From Enoplosus armatus (taxonomy: Eukaryota; Chordata; Actinopteri; Centrarchiformes; Enoplosidae): a stretch of 64,000 nt of DNA. The stretch covers positions 1,548,001 to 1,612,000 of the forward strand of contig NC_092192.1 in NCBI RefSeq assembly GCF_043641665.1, written 5' to 3'. This document shows, in pieces, positions 14,093 to 64,000 of the stretch (position 1 is its first letter; every line of letters starts with the position of its first letter). The notes below the pieces were generated by a model. It worked only from the letters and a program-made list of their open reading frames with translations. It did no database searches and was not told the DNA's origin. The translations under genes and the position numbers were made by a program.

Positions 14093-14152
14093 CAGAATCA
14101 GAATCAGAATCAGAAATACTTTATTGATCCCCGGGAGGGAAATTATACAAAT
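14093..14152. repeat. dispersed repeat fragment (AGAATC)n / TTTATTGATCCC type
   Basis: Four AGAATC units lead into AATACTTTATTGATCCC and GGGAGGGAAATTATAC. I recognise this as a frequent dispersed sequence of teleost genomes, probably a non-LTR retrotransposon or SINE 3' end. A related CATTAATCCCTCAGCGGGGA text occurs at 23737-23850. Confidence 0.55.
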
Positions 14153-14879
14153 AAAGGAGAAAAGTAAGAAAACAAGCAGGGGCGACTGTAACAGCACTAC
14201 TACTTGTTATGCTAGTAGCTGCTAATGTAGCCTCATGCTGCTAGCCTGAGATGAGGGGCGGGCTAGAGAGGTCCGGTAAGCTCACTTCTCTGTAACTCCA
14301 GACCCCCAGATGTTCTTCACTTTCAAACTTGTAGTCCCGAGCCACAAAAGTAACATCACTTGAGGCAGTTAATGTGATTTGGTCTTTGTGAGACACAGGT
14401 AGGGGTGTGTGTTGGAGGGAAGCTTTCATTTATAGACACTGGTTTTCCCTTGTGGAGATTTCCCTTGGATAAGAGCCCAGAGGATGAGGTTTCTGAAAAC
14501 CCTCTGCTCAGCATCTGTTATGAATTGGTCTCTGAATAAACCAACATAGTAATGTGGTTTTTTTCCCCCCCTGCAGCTGTGTTTAACTTAAGGAGATAAC
14601 AATATAACAAAGCCGTTATGGCAGATGAAACGGTCAGTTCATCCTTGCCAAAATCCATTTGAAATTGCAGGGTGTGATTGTTTCTTCTCCCAGTCCTTCT
14701 TGTTCAGCAGTAATGGTGCAATGAGGAACTCATATATAATACCTACCATCCGCTCTGCACAAGTATAATGCTTTTGTGTGCTTTTGGCTGGTGTTTGTAT
14801 CGGATGATGTCATAGCTACCTGCGTTTATCCGGATGTGTACGGCAACTCCAATTCATTGCTATGAAATTGACTTTGGAT

Positions 14880-15030
14880 ATCTGTGGTCCCCAGAAGGTG
14901 AATCTGATTGATTTTGGTGACCTCTTGACCTTTCATCTAGCGCTGCTGTCAGACCAAAATATCCCATTGACCAAAACTTTGGTCCATGCAGAGGTTTCTA
15001 GAAAAGTAATGGTCAGATTTCCTTTCAACT
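14880..15030 (+). repeat. dispersed repeat (GTCCCCAGAGGATGAATCC family), copy 1
   Basis: Text GTGGTCCCCAGAAGGTGAAT, then GATTTTGGTGACCTCTTGAC and CATCTAGCGCTGCTGTCAGA parallels 36590-36815. The minus-orientation copies at 16376-16475 and 21245-21370 carry the complementary TTCATCCTCTGGG or GGGGATCA text. A common non-autonomous repeat of fish by recognition. Confidence 0.5.
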
Positions 15031-16375
15031 GTCTTTGAATATTCATGGCTTCCAGCGTAATATTGTTCATTTACTTGACCTTTCCACAAGGTATTGCAGG
15101 GTGTGTTGAACATTACATTATATAGTTGGGCTTTAGTCTTTAGTTTTTGTTCTACCTTGTTTCCAGGTGGCTAGTGTTTAATGTAAAATAAATTGCTCTG
15201 ATTGCCTAAACGTTTCATTTGATCAGCAAATTTTGTTTCAGTACAAGTCATCGTGTACCCAAGCATACAGCGAAAGAAAATGAGGACAGTATGCTTTTTT
15301 CTGTTCTGTGGTCAGTAGGTTATTCCTCTGACTCTTTCATTATAGATTGTCTGCAATGGCCTTTTTCTGAAATAATGAATTATCATATATTACAATATTC
15401 TTACTTTTCCTCATCCTGATTGATTCCATTGTTAAAGGAATGAGCACCTCTGTGCTTTGAAGACCTGATATGAAATAAGTAATTACCTTCAATGGATGAA
15501 TGAGAGGACAAAAATGAGGATGTGGGCCAAGCATGAGAGTCACTGTATGTAGCAGAGAGGAGCTTAAGGGCAACAAAGGGCGAGAAAATCAACGTGAGGA
15601 TCGACCAGAATCGGCTTGGAGTCGCCTGGGATACCCACGGGATTCAGGAGATCAATAAAATATATCAAAATTATCTAAAATGAATTCCAAAAAGGAAGTG
15701 TCTACTAGAAGTAGACAAGGCAGGTGTGAGTGTAAATGGGTAAACAGGGAGTAAATTACACCACTTGATCACAAAAACACCTGGAGTGGAGGTGGGATGG
15801 TGGATTCTTTTTTAGTTGCCGTCGTCCTATCAGAGAAAGCCCTCGAGAATTCGGATAAATGCTTCAAATTCAGGATTGAGGACGCCACATGCCACGAGAT
15901 GTGACTTTAAACAAGATGAAATGGAATTAAAATGATAGGCCATCTCAGGGGTGCAGAAAGAAAAGCGTTTCTTTTTCAGCTTCCTGGCTTTCAAGTGAGC
16001 ACTTCTCTGTGATCTTAGAAACCCGGGCTTTAAATTTATCTCAGCTCCGCCCTCCCAGTACATATCTGTCAGTTAGGTAAGGAATGGTGCTGCTTTTTTT
16101 TTCTGTGGATTGGCCTGGTTTTGCAGATGTCATTCCTCAATGTGCTGGGAGGATACAGAACCCCCAATCAAAAGTAAGAGTCTCTATCTCCCATTCATGT
16201 ATACAATTTATCCTTTTGAAGAGTTTAATGTCTCCTGCTTGACATTTAAAGGAATTATAAGAACTCAAATACTAGTGTTTGTCGGTATAGACTAAACCAA
16301 AAGTCTAAAACCTCACTAGCATTAGTATTGGACAGAAAAAACTACATGCTGGTGATCTAAGAGCCTCACCAGTGG

Positions 16376-16475
16376 TGGAGTTGAACCTGAAAATTAAGAT
16401 GTTGGTGCTTTAGGAAAGGCTCAAGAGGGTTCATCCTCTGGGTCATCAAAAATCATGGAAAACTTCCTTATCGAT
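16376..16475 (-). repeat. dispersed repeat (GTCCCCAGAGGATGAATCC family), copy 2
   Basis: Contains GAGGGTTCATCCTCTGGGTC followed by ATCAAAAATCATGG, the reverse orientation of the family at 36590-36815. Decayed. Confidence 0.4.
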
Positions 16476-19400
16476 CATGATACATACGCATGTGTAGAGC
16501 GGAGCAACAGACTGACATTGTCATCCTTAGGCCCCAATGCCAGCGGGGTATATTGATCTGATATAAATATATATTCTCTGGGGATTCCTTCCCTTTCTTA
16601 CCACACAGCTCACTGTCTTTTATCATTGTGCAGATGTTCACACACAGCAGATATGTTGTCTTCCATTTTCCTGTTTGTTTTGTTGTCTTCAGGCTTTGGT
16701 TCTTCACTATCTGGAAGGTGCTTTCACGCTGGATCTTTTCTCCAAGCTCTCTGATTCTTTATGGCAGAGCGATGCTGGGAGTTGCTAACTTGTTCTCCTA
16801 TCACTCAGTTATTACAACTGTAATTACATACATACACAGGGTCGTATGTACCTCACAGCCTTACCAGCAACATAGCAGAACAGGAACAACTTCCTGCTGC
16901 CAAACATCCATGGATGTATTATTAAGTCTGGATACTGGATCCAAAGATGGCGCCTATGCAGTCCAATAAGAATTGCTCGCCTGGCCCAAATAAGTATGCG
17001 GCCCACTGAGTATGCGCTGTAGTGTTTCTCCTTAAACAAGTTTCATGTCTTTGCAAGTTGAGTTTTACACTGCAGCAAAATAAATAGAAAAGACTGGCTG
17101 CCTGAGGGTGGAAAAAACACTCAAAGCTAAATTACAGCAGTAAATAGTTAATTTGTTCTAAATGGAGTGAAAATGCAAAAACACCAGTAAAGCCCTTGTT
17201 ACGTAATGTAAACTCTGAACTGTAATTTACAGCCGACATTCTTTATGGCTCTCTCTCAGCCGGTGAAGAGCAGTTTGGCTTCTGTACGTGAGCTGCTTTG
17301 GACGTGTGCCTAGTGAAGGCAACCTGAACAGAATATATAGCATGCTGTATAAATCTGTTCAAAGATGGAGGTGACAGCAGCATGTGTGTGTAACCAACAA
17401 GCAGCGAGTAACTGACTGCAGAACAATGAGCTGCAGTCAAAGCGCTGTTGTTATTCTGCAGCTCCAGTGGGCGATTTACTCACCGAGCCTGAATGGGTTT
17501 ATGTAAATATAACAACAGGTATTTAACTAAGTCACTGAGCCTCAGACAGACTGCTGAGGAGAGAATATCATTCGCTTCACAGCCAGAAGGATGATGATGA
17601 AAACATGCAGAGTGAGGGACAAGCTGTTATGTTGAAGGAGTGAAAACAACAGGAAGGACGAGGTGGAAAATGAAGCTTGCTGAGAAACATTTCAGGTGGC
17701 GGCCGCAGTTTGGTCAGGTTTAGGCACCAAAACGACTTTAGGTGTCTGTTGTTATCGCCCCCTGCTGGTACTGCACCTTCATACACTGACACGGTATCCT
17801 CTAGTGGGTCAGCGGGACTGTCCACATGCTATATAGCTTACAACTTGCTCCAGTTGTTAAAATACAAAAACAGAGCTTCATGGTGACTTAATTATGTCGG
17901 GCGCCATAGTTGTAACATTATTAAAACCTGACAACAGTTGTTTCGCCACAGCTAAAGACCTTCAATATTCAAGTTTACTAAACAAATGATTCATGCTGGA
18001 GTGCAGTGCAGACTCAAAGTATTGATATAGATGAAAAAACATAAAAAGATCAGATAATATAATCATGTCCATGATACGAGGACATGTGAATATGTGAGAC
18101 CATGTTATTGGGACATATTATTTAGGAGGACTTTGATTTCATTTTAACTTTAAAATGGCAGCCAGAGGATGTGTCACATCACCCTTGCAGAACAGCACCA
18201 ATCTGCCTTTTTAAACAGCGAGGCGCGTTAAAGACTTTGACCTGAAAACGTCCACCCAGGTCCCTCAGCGACCCGAGCCTGTCGCTGCGACACTGACAAG
18301 GCCGTGATTTTCCATTAGCTTGTGACGGCGGGGGCCATTTACAGCAGCGAAGCCCTGTGGAGGAGCAGGTTAGCTGTATTACCATTCAGCTGATAGGTTA
18401 CGAGCAGAGCGGGCCTGTCACACCTCTCCTGGCTCCCTGGACCGAGTGAATCAGAAGCCAGGAGGTTTGGTTATTAGTCAGTCTGGCGGCAAGCGTCTCC
18501 CCGAGGAGAGAAACTGCACTTTCACCAGGAGCCATTACATTTTTTTTTTTACTTGAGAAAGATTTCAGTCTTATCTCCAACATGCAAAACTTCTATTAGC
18601 CTGGTTAACACACATGCTAATAAGTTGCTTTTCATTGTGACCTGTTTCTGCATACATCCAGATATGAAAGATAAAAGTTGACACTAAAGCAGTAGCAGTC
18701 AGGACGCGATTCAATTAGCATTTTTTGTTTCAGTTTCTGTCTGCGGCTCACATCTATCTTTCCATTTCATGCTGTCTGATGTTCATATCGCACATCATCA
18801 AAAGGAGTGGGTGCAATTTGCGGGGTCATAATATGATGGAGGTGAATGTGGAGCTGGATGTGTTAGAAATGGAATTTAAATGACAGTGGGTCTCTCCCCC
18901 CTTTGTAAAATTGACTCGACACAGTGCATTACACATACAGCTCCAGAGTCTCTCAGTAATTGTGAAGATTACCCACCATTCACTTCTGATTGTCTCTGCT
19001 TCTGTTTAGAGCTCGAGATGTCAAAGTTTCAATCACAAGTCTTTTCAAACGGCGCTCACAAAGAAGAAAATATTCTGTTTAATCAAAACATGTGCCAGCC
19101 TGTCACTTCACACTCATTTCACTCCGGAGAAACACGCCGAGCAATGAGCGCGTCTACCGTCATTTCTACTTGAATTAATTGTGTGGGAAAGCCCACTGTT
19201 GAAGATTTCAGCCATCATCAAAACACATTCAGATTAATGACAAGCCAGGAAAAGAACAATGGCCGATGACAGTTTTCATGATATTTATCTGCATCTTTTC
19301 ATAAGATTGTATATTGTTTATATTGTTTTCTTCATTGTCTCTCATGTAGGTGTCTCTTAAACCTCAACATTTCTTTGTACATGTTGAATCACCCATTTTC

Positions 19401-20909
19401 TGTTACTGTAGGTTGTAGCCTAAATGACTCATCTATTTCACCACAGCTTCTTTAATCTGCACTACATGTATAGCTTGGCTGTGATTGATCCCAATATGCC
19501 CGAGGCTGGGATGTCATTTTGTGCCACTATGACTTATGTAGACAACGTGGGGTCTTGAAAAGCTTTTATGTTAATGTCACCATGTTTGTTAGCGTACTAT
19601 GTATGAAAGTCTGAAGCTGCATATACGGTGCGTATTCGTGAATGGATGAATCAAAGCTAAAACCTTTTTTTCATCCATATTAAAAGACAAAATATTTGGT
19701 GAAATTAAATGTCTGACTTCCAATATGGAAAGGCTGGTAAAAGAATGCAATTGCATGCAAAAAGACCAAGGTAAGAGCAATTTCTGCAGTGGCTTCCACT
19801 GTTTGTTTGTTTGACCTTGGTGACATTAGACAGCCAATAAGATCCCCTGACTCATACCAGGAGTATTGGATTTTCCACTCAGGTTGATGACTCATTATGT
19901 CAATAAAAAAGTGGAAGTGGGAAATGTTCTTTGTGCCTCAGCAGCTGCTGTCTTTTGGTGGGGAAATGTTAGCTTGCTGTGCAGGTTTCATCCCCAGACT
20001 GACTGGAGATGATGAGTTTATTTGACCTCCGTTTTATCAGATTTCCAATAAGATGTCTGTGCTCGTATACAGGTGCTGAACCAAGGACCCGAGTTGTCAA
20101 TTAAAGTGCTGGAGTGGACATTCTGTGAGTGTAGCATGTATAATAATCCAGAAAATGTTGTGTTTGCTTCATTATTATGGAAATGTATAAGCTGTGGATG
20201 ACATGTATCTTCAACTCTGATTACCTTAGTTCAACTCCAATTGGATGTTTCAATTGTTTTTGTTAAGAGGAAGTAAAACAACTGGAAAGAGGTGAAGACT
20301 TCAACAAGTCTAAACAAGCAGTTTAGTATGCCTCATGCTGCGATGTTAACATTTTGCACTACATGTAGAGTCATGTGGAGTGAGTTATAATCATGTCAAC
20401 CAGTCATCAGTGGGCAGAAGAATGTGTTTGTCTTCATTGTTCAAGCTTCTGACAAAGATGTTTTTAAAACACATTTTTTAAAATGAGTCATTTTGCATAT
20501 ACGTTGCTGTAGTTGATGCCGTGGAGCTGCTGCATCCTTCCCTTTACAAGATTCGTATAAATCCGTAGTCTGTCTCTCGTCATTCACTACTGACATACAT
20601 AGAGCTTTAACAAATGTTAGGATGTTGACGTATCCACCAACTCGGAGACCCGACTTCAGTGGACAGTGTCTCCAGAATGGCCACTCCCATGAACACAACT
20701 TGTGGTGCTTCGTGGTCAGAGGGGTAGCAACTAGCATCAGGTTAGTGGGGAACTTTTTAGTGGGAAGATATGTGACGAAAAGGAACCCACTTGCTCTTTT
20801 TTTCTGGTGAAAAGCAGACACAGAAGTACATACTGATGGGGGTGTCAGTTCCACAGGTATTTGGACAAATTTGGATGAATTAAAAGTCATTAGTCACTCA
20901 AACCTGCAG

Positions 20910-21200
20910 TAACAGACTTTTTGGCCACTTGGGGGCAGCAGAAACAAGTTGTGAACACATCTTTTCAGTTGATGTGGCGAACTGTTTAGCAAACAGTTGC
21001 TTATTTACAGATCCAGCAGTTACAAGCAACATGAATACTCGTTTGGAGCCAAGTTTGTGTCACCTGATGAAAGTAATACCAATATTCACTCTGTTTTAGC
21101 TTTGGTCTCCTGAGGGAACTATTTGGCTCTTTAGCTGCTCAATGCTACACTTCACCAGCTAGCAGCCGGGTTTCTAGAACTTTTTCACAGCTGCGACCGA
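20910..21200 (+). repeat. dispersed repeat (GGCTCTTTAGCTGCT family), copy 1
   Basis: Contains TTTACAGATCCAGCAG, AATATTCACTCTGTTTTAGC and TTTGGCTCTTTAGCTGCT, then TTCACCAGCTAGCAGC, in the same order as at 24390-24700. Two diverged copies of one interspersed element. Confidence 0.65.
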
Positions 21201-21244
21201 AAACGCCGTCAGAGCAGAGAACCAAAACATTAAAGTGGTGGTGT

Positions 21245-21370
21245 TAGATAAAAAAGTCAGGGGATCACCACAGTTATTAGGACACATCACCTGGGGATCA
21301 TAGATGTCATAGCAATATATTCAATAGTTGTTGAGAAATTACTGGACCAAGTCGTCCACCAACCAACCAC
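21245..21370 (-). repeat. dispersed repeat (GTCCCCAGAGGATGAATCC family), copy 3
   Basis: Contains GGGGATCACCACAG, CACCTGGGGATCATAGATG and CAATAGTTGTTGAGAAATT, the reverse orientation of the family at 36590-36815. It abuts the preceding element. Confidence 0.5.
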
Positions 21371-21625
21371 CAGACCAAACAACAGCAGCACTGCATGTGG
21401 CTAAGCATGCAGTATGCTAGATGAGTTTCAGCTTATGTTTCATGAAGACATGTTCTCTGATTTACTACACAACATACATGTTTTTTATATTTCCTTCAGG
21501 CCTCCAAGGAAACTGTGTCATTAACTTGTGTGACCATTAAATTGTCAGACAGCGTAAAAAATTATAAGCATTTAAATGAAAAAACCTTGATAGAAATACA
21601 CATAACCTATATATAAATGTGTCGC

Positions 21626-21631
21626 TTTATT
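21626..21631 (-). promoter_or_regulatory. galnt10: candidate distal polyadenylation signal AATAAA
   Basis: Canonical hexamer in sense (GCAATAAAGCG) about 1.05 kb past the stop, followed within 60 nt by GTGTATTTC and a T-rich run that could be the downstream element. Cleavage would fall near 21605-21615. Confidence 0.35.
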
Positions 21632-22173
21632 GCTCAGTAGAAAATATATATATATATACATACTATATATTTGCACTTTAACGATGAGTCTGCACACGAT
21701 TTTGTTCCTTCAATAAAAGACATACTTGCAATGCATCTGCACACTGTGCAGGAATCCTTGTTTTAACAACGTTTGGCATTTTTTTTCCAGTTTTCGTAGA
21801 ATTACAGCTTGCAAAAAAGTCCCACATTTGTCCCCATGCTGTTTTGATGCCTCCGATGAAAACATAGGGTCCAGGTATTTCGGTATTTCCCATTGTTGGA
21901 ATTGTTAAGGCAACAATTGAAAAGGACAAGGTAAAAAAAAAAAAAGGTCCAAAAACAGACAATCCGTTAAATCCAGCACAGAGTTCGTGTTTAACGGATT
22001 TAAACTGGCGATGAAAGACAGGAGCATCTTTGCACATTTCTGGAGGTTGCCATCTTGAGGTCCAAACTTCAGTCTGTAAGAGCTCTGTGTTCTCTGGGTG
22101 TCCACAGGACAATCAGGGTTCACCGTGGTTCTCCCACCCTGGGGGAGGACAGAATACAGACAGTGAATGAAAT

Positions 22174-22179
22174 TTTATT
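22174..22179 (-). promoter_or_regulatory. galnt10: candidate proximal polyadenylation signal AATAAA
   Basis: Canonical hexamer in sense (CCAAAATAAAATTTC) about 495 nt past the stop codon. Downstream U/GU-rich sequence is weak, so it could be a minor or unused site. Confidence 0.25.
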
Positions 22180-22671
22180 TTGGAAGTGAACTTGAGCTGA
22201 CATTTAATTGGCTGTTGGTGGCACTGGTGCTCAGGCAAGCGTCTTTCTTTTACCTCATCACACGCTGATGCTGTATGATCGTATTCTGGATGTTGTTGTT
22301 CAGGCAGCACGCTGGATCACTGCTGTACCACGGGGAATGTTTCTGAAGCGGCACGTTATTCACTTGTAGCTTCCATTCGTATCTGAGCAACGGTGAAACA
22401 GAGGCAAAATGAACAGTCAGCTTACAGCAGCCCACACAATGTGTTGTTTGGTTAGAAAATCTGATATTTAACAGTTTAAAGAATGAAGCTGGTGTAACTC
22501 TGTTTCTCTTATTGCCAAATCCCTGACTTGAAATACAGAAATATGCATCTGACAATGAATGAAAGCACCATTTTGTTCCTGACAAAACAGGATCAAATAA
22601 AAGTTATTATTCACCTGATCGTGATCATTGTTTCATGATCTTTTTGTGTGGAAGACGCCTCATCTCACGGC

Positions 22672-62617
<39,946 letters not shown>

Positions 62618-62844
62618 CTGCAAGAGTACACAGAGAAAGCATTAACCATTAAGACTTCCATCATGTCTTTTCAGCTGCGTAGGCTGTCAATGACTGACGA
62701 AAAGGAACGTTATGCTTTTATATCAGAGTTTTCTTGAAAACAGAAGTGTTGGCGGACTGATTTCAGAAAGAGGAAGAAGAAAGTATTGTCTTTGATAAAT
62801 TACATACATTGATCCATAAGACTGTAATTGGTGCAGTGAAATGC

Positions 62845-62873
<29 letters not shown>
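62845..62873. repeat. (CA)14 microsatellite
   Basis: Uninterrupted CA run. Confidence 0.95.
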
Positions 62874-62876
<3 letters not shown>

Positions 62877-63540
62877 TAGAAGAGAAACAGACTTTATATC
62901 TACTTCGTCTTCCTCCTGGCTGTCAGCCAAACTCTGCATGAGTTTTATTTTTCTTCCTAAAGTGTGCTGCTGGCAGCTGGGGGTATACACAAAGGAAAAA
63001 GAAATCTGTGTTTTATTTGTATGACACCAAGGAAATGACATTCAATTTCACTGCCGTTACACACATGCACACACATGCACACCCTCATCACCATAAGCTA
63101 TTATTCTCCACTCAGCATTAAAATGCAAAAGCAGCCATTTATGAAATACTCCGCTTTAGAAACGACTTGCAGTGACTCAAGATATTATAGGATCACAGCA
63201 CAACGGTAAATTAATTAGCTCCATGGGAGGATGCAATTAGTGAAATGCTGTTAATACAAACGACACGTCTGACTGCATGGAATACTATTAACCAGGCTGT
63301 TAGCTGATACCACAGTACAGTCAAACAAACCACTACGGCGAGCAATGGGAGTGTGTGTTCATGCGAGTGTCAAGTGCAAACAGCAGCTGTTCTCTATTTT
63401 TCTGTTTGCTTCCACTCTGCTTGACATTTCAGAGACAGCCAAGCCAATCAGCCAATCAGAGGTGTTAGATACTGTATAAAACACTGTGTCAATATCCCAC
63501 ACTACGTGCTAATGGTATACACTACATACTAGACACTAAT

Positions 63541-63957
63541 CCTAAAGCAACATTATGTAACCTTAAAATAATAGCTTCACCATCAGCTTGATGGTACACT
63601 GACTTGTAAAAGGGAGAATGACGGTGAAGAGACCGAAGAGGACGGTAACGGAGGACGCTAAGGAGAGAAGAAGAGGGAGTGACAGAGCGAGAGGCCGGAC
63701 AAGAGACAGACAGACGGCGAGCTGGCCCTCCTGCTGCTGGACGACTGAGTAATATTAGCTGGCTTGTTATGTCTCGTGTTGTCGCTCTTTCTTGATGTTT
63801 GGCTGTTTTAGCAAAGTTTCGCAAGTCAGCCCACCAAATCCAGATCCTTCAGCTTGTCAACAAGTGCACGTGTCCATCGGTCCATGAGGGCGAACTGCTC
63901 TCAGAAAACTGTAGGGGGCGCCAAGTCGCAAAAAAGACCTAATGTTACTTTAGTAGT
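63541..63957. mobile_element. possible MITE with imperfect inverted ends
   Basis: The left end CCTAAAGCAACATTATG and the reverse complement of the right end (ACTAAAGTAACATTAGG) agree at most positions, enclosing about 415 bp with GGGGGCGCCAAGTCGCAAAAA near the right end. I recall similar text from fish repeats. Ends and family are uncertain. Confidence 0.4.
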
Positions 63958-64000
63958 ATACTATTATCTGTAGTTAGTGCATAATAAATCAACACACTTT

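Larger units (their letters stand above)
14153..21625. other. intergenic DNA with dispersed-repeat fragments
   Basis: Fragments of two dispersed repeat families occur at 14880-15030, 16376-16475, 20910-21200 and 21245-21370. 17690-17830 has the GGTTTAGGCACCAAAAC-type text common in fish repeats. 18180-18560 is an unusually GC-rich patch with no ORF meaning. No gene is supported. Confidence 0.65.
21626..22671 (-). other. galnt10: probable 3' UTR of galnt10
   Basis: Directly downstream of the stop codon with no splice signal needed. The stretch holds two AATAAA hexamers in sense and a GC-rich CCTCCCCCAGGGTGGGAG hairpin near 22130-22150. The end is inferred from the distal hexamer. A 144-codon ORF at 21678-22112 lies inside it and matches nothing I recognise. 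Confidence 0.4.
62618..64000 (-). other. galnt10: galnt10 intron 1 (partial)
   Basis: From the exon 2 acceptor to the window edge. No exon with a start codon and signal anchor is found here, so exon 1 is outside. Holds a CA tract and a MITE-like element, listed. Confidence 0.8.

Noticed and set aside
20441..20890. 149-codon minus-strand ORF in the 3' flank
   Set aside because: No recognisable features; adjacent to dispersed-repeat DNA.
1..21600. Search for downstream neighbours of GALNT10 known in mammals (such as SAP30L or HAND1)
   Set aside because: No zinc-finger SAP30-like or bHLH exon text was found in the ORFs of this stretch.
21678..22112. 144-codon minus-strand ORF downstream of the galnt10 stop
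   Set aside because: Lies in the probable 3' UTR and resembles no protein I know.
63522..63824. Possible galnt10 exon 1 (100-codon minus ORF with ATG)
   Set aside because: No hydrophobic anchor or family text, and it overlaps a MITE-like element.

Overview
This window is vertebrate nuclear DNA, almost certainly from a teleost fish. Very long (CA/GT)n microsatellites are abundant, coding sequence is a small fraction of the 64 kb and is split into short exons with GT..AG introns, and several dispersed repeats look like families common in spiny-rayed fish. There are no operons, prokaryotic genes, CRISPR arrays or rRNA/tRNA genes.

The one gene I can defend lies on the minus strand and fills the upper two thirds of the window: galnt10, polypeptide N-acetylgalactosaminyltransferase 10, a Golgi enzyme that starts mucin-type O-glycosylation. 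Eleven coding exons can be placed to the base, from 62515-62617 down to the stop codon at 22672-22674. Every junction has a consensus acceptor and donor, every phase closes, and the joined frame gives 555 residues plus stop. Set against a family length of about 600 residues and the 12-exon mammalian gene, this is exons 2-12. Exon 1 (cytosolic tail and signal anchor) must lie above 64000. The DxH metal motif, the second metal-binding His, the [18 protein letters not shown]...WGGE block and the C-terminal ricin-type lectin repeats are all visible.

Layout: 1-21.6 kb is the 3' flank with no recognisable gene, only microsatellites, a 30-bp minisatellite, dispersed-repeat fragments and one speculative 59-codon ORF. 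About 21.6-22.67 kb is probable 3' UTR. 22.7-40 kb holds exons 12 to 5 with introns of 0.3-4.6 kb. 40-56 kb is a 16-kb intron 4 with a homeodomain-site-rich candidate regulatory element, a decayed LINE fragment, a tRNA-SINE-like fragment and a telomere-like tract. 56-64 kb holds exons 4, 3 and 2 with a 380-bp purine tract and a clean 806-bp inverted-repeat DNA transposon inserted in a microsatellite.

I did not find a novel multi-gene system. The most interesting signals are the transposon with perfect 32-bp termini at 60161-60966, the CA repeats at both ends of intron 5 (one only 16 nt from a splice donor), the polypurine tract upstream of exon 4, and candidate conserved noncoding elements. 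Family names given to dispersed repeats rest on my recognition, not on a search.
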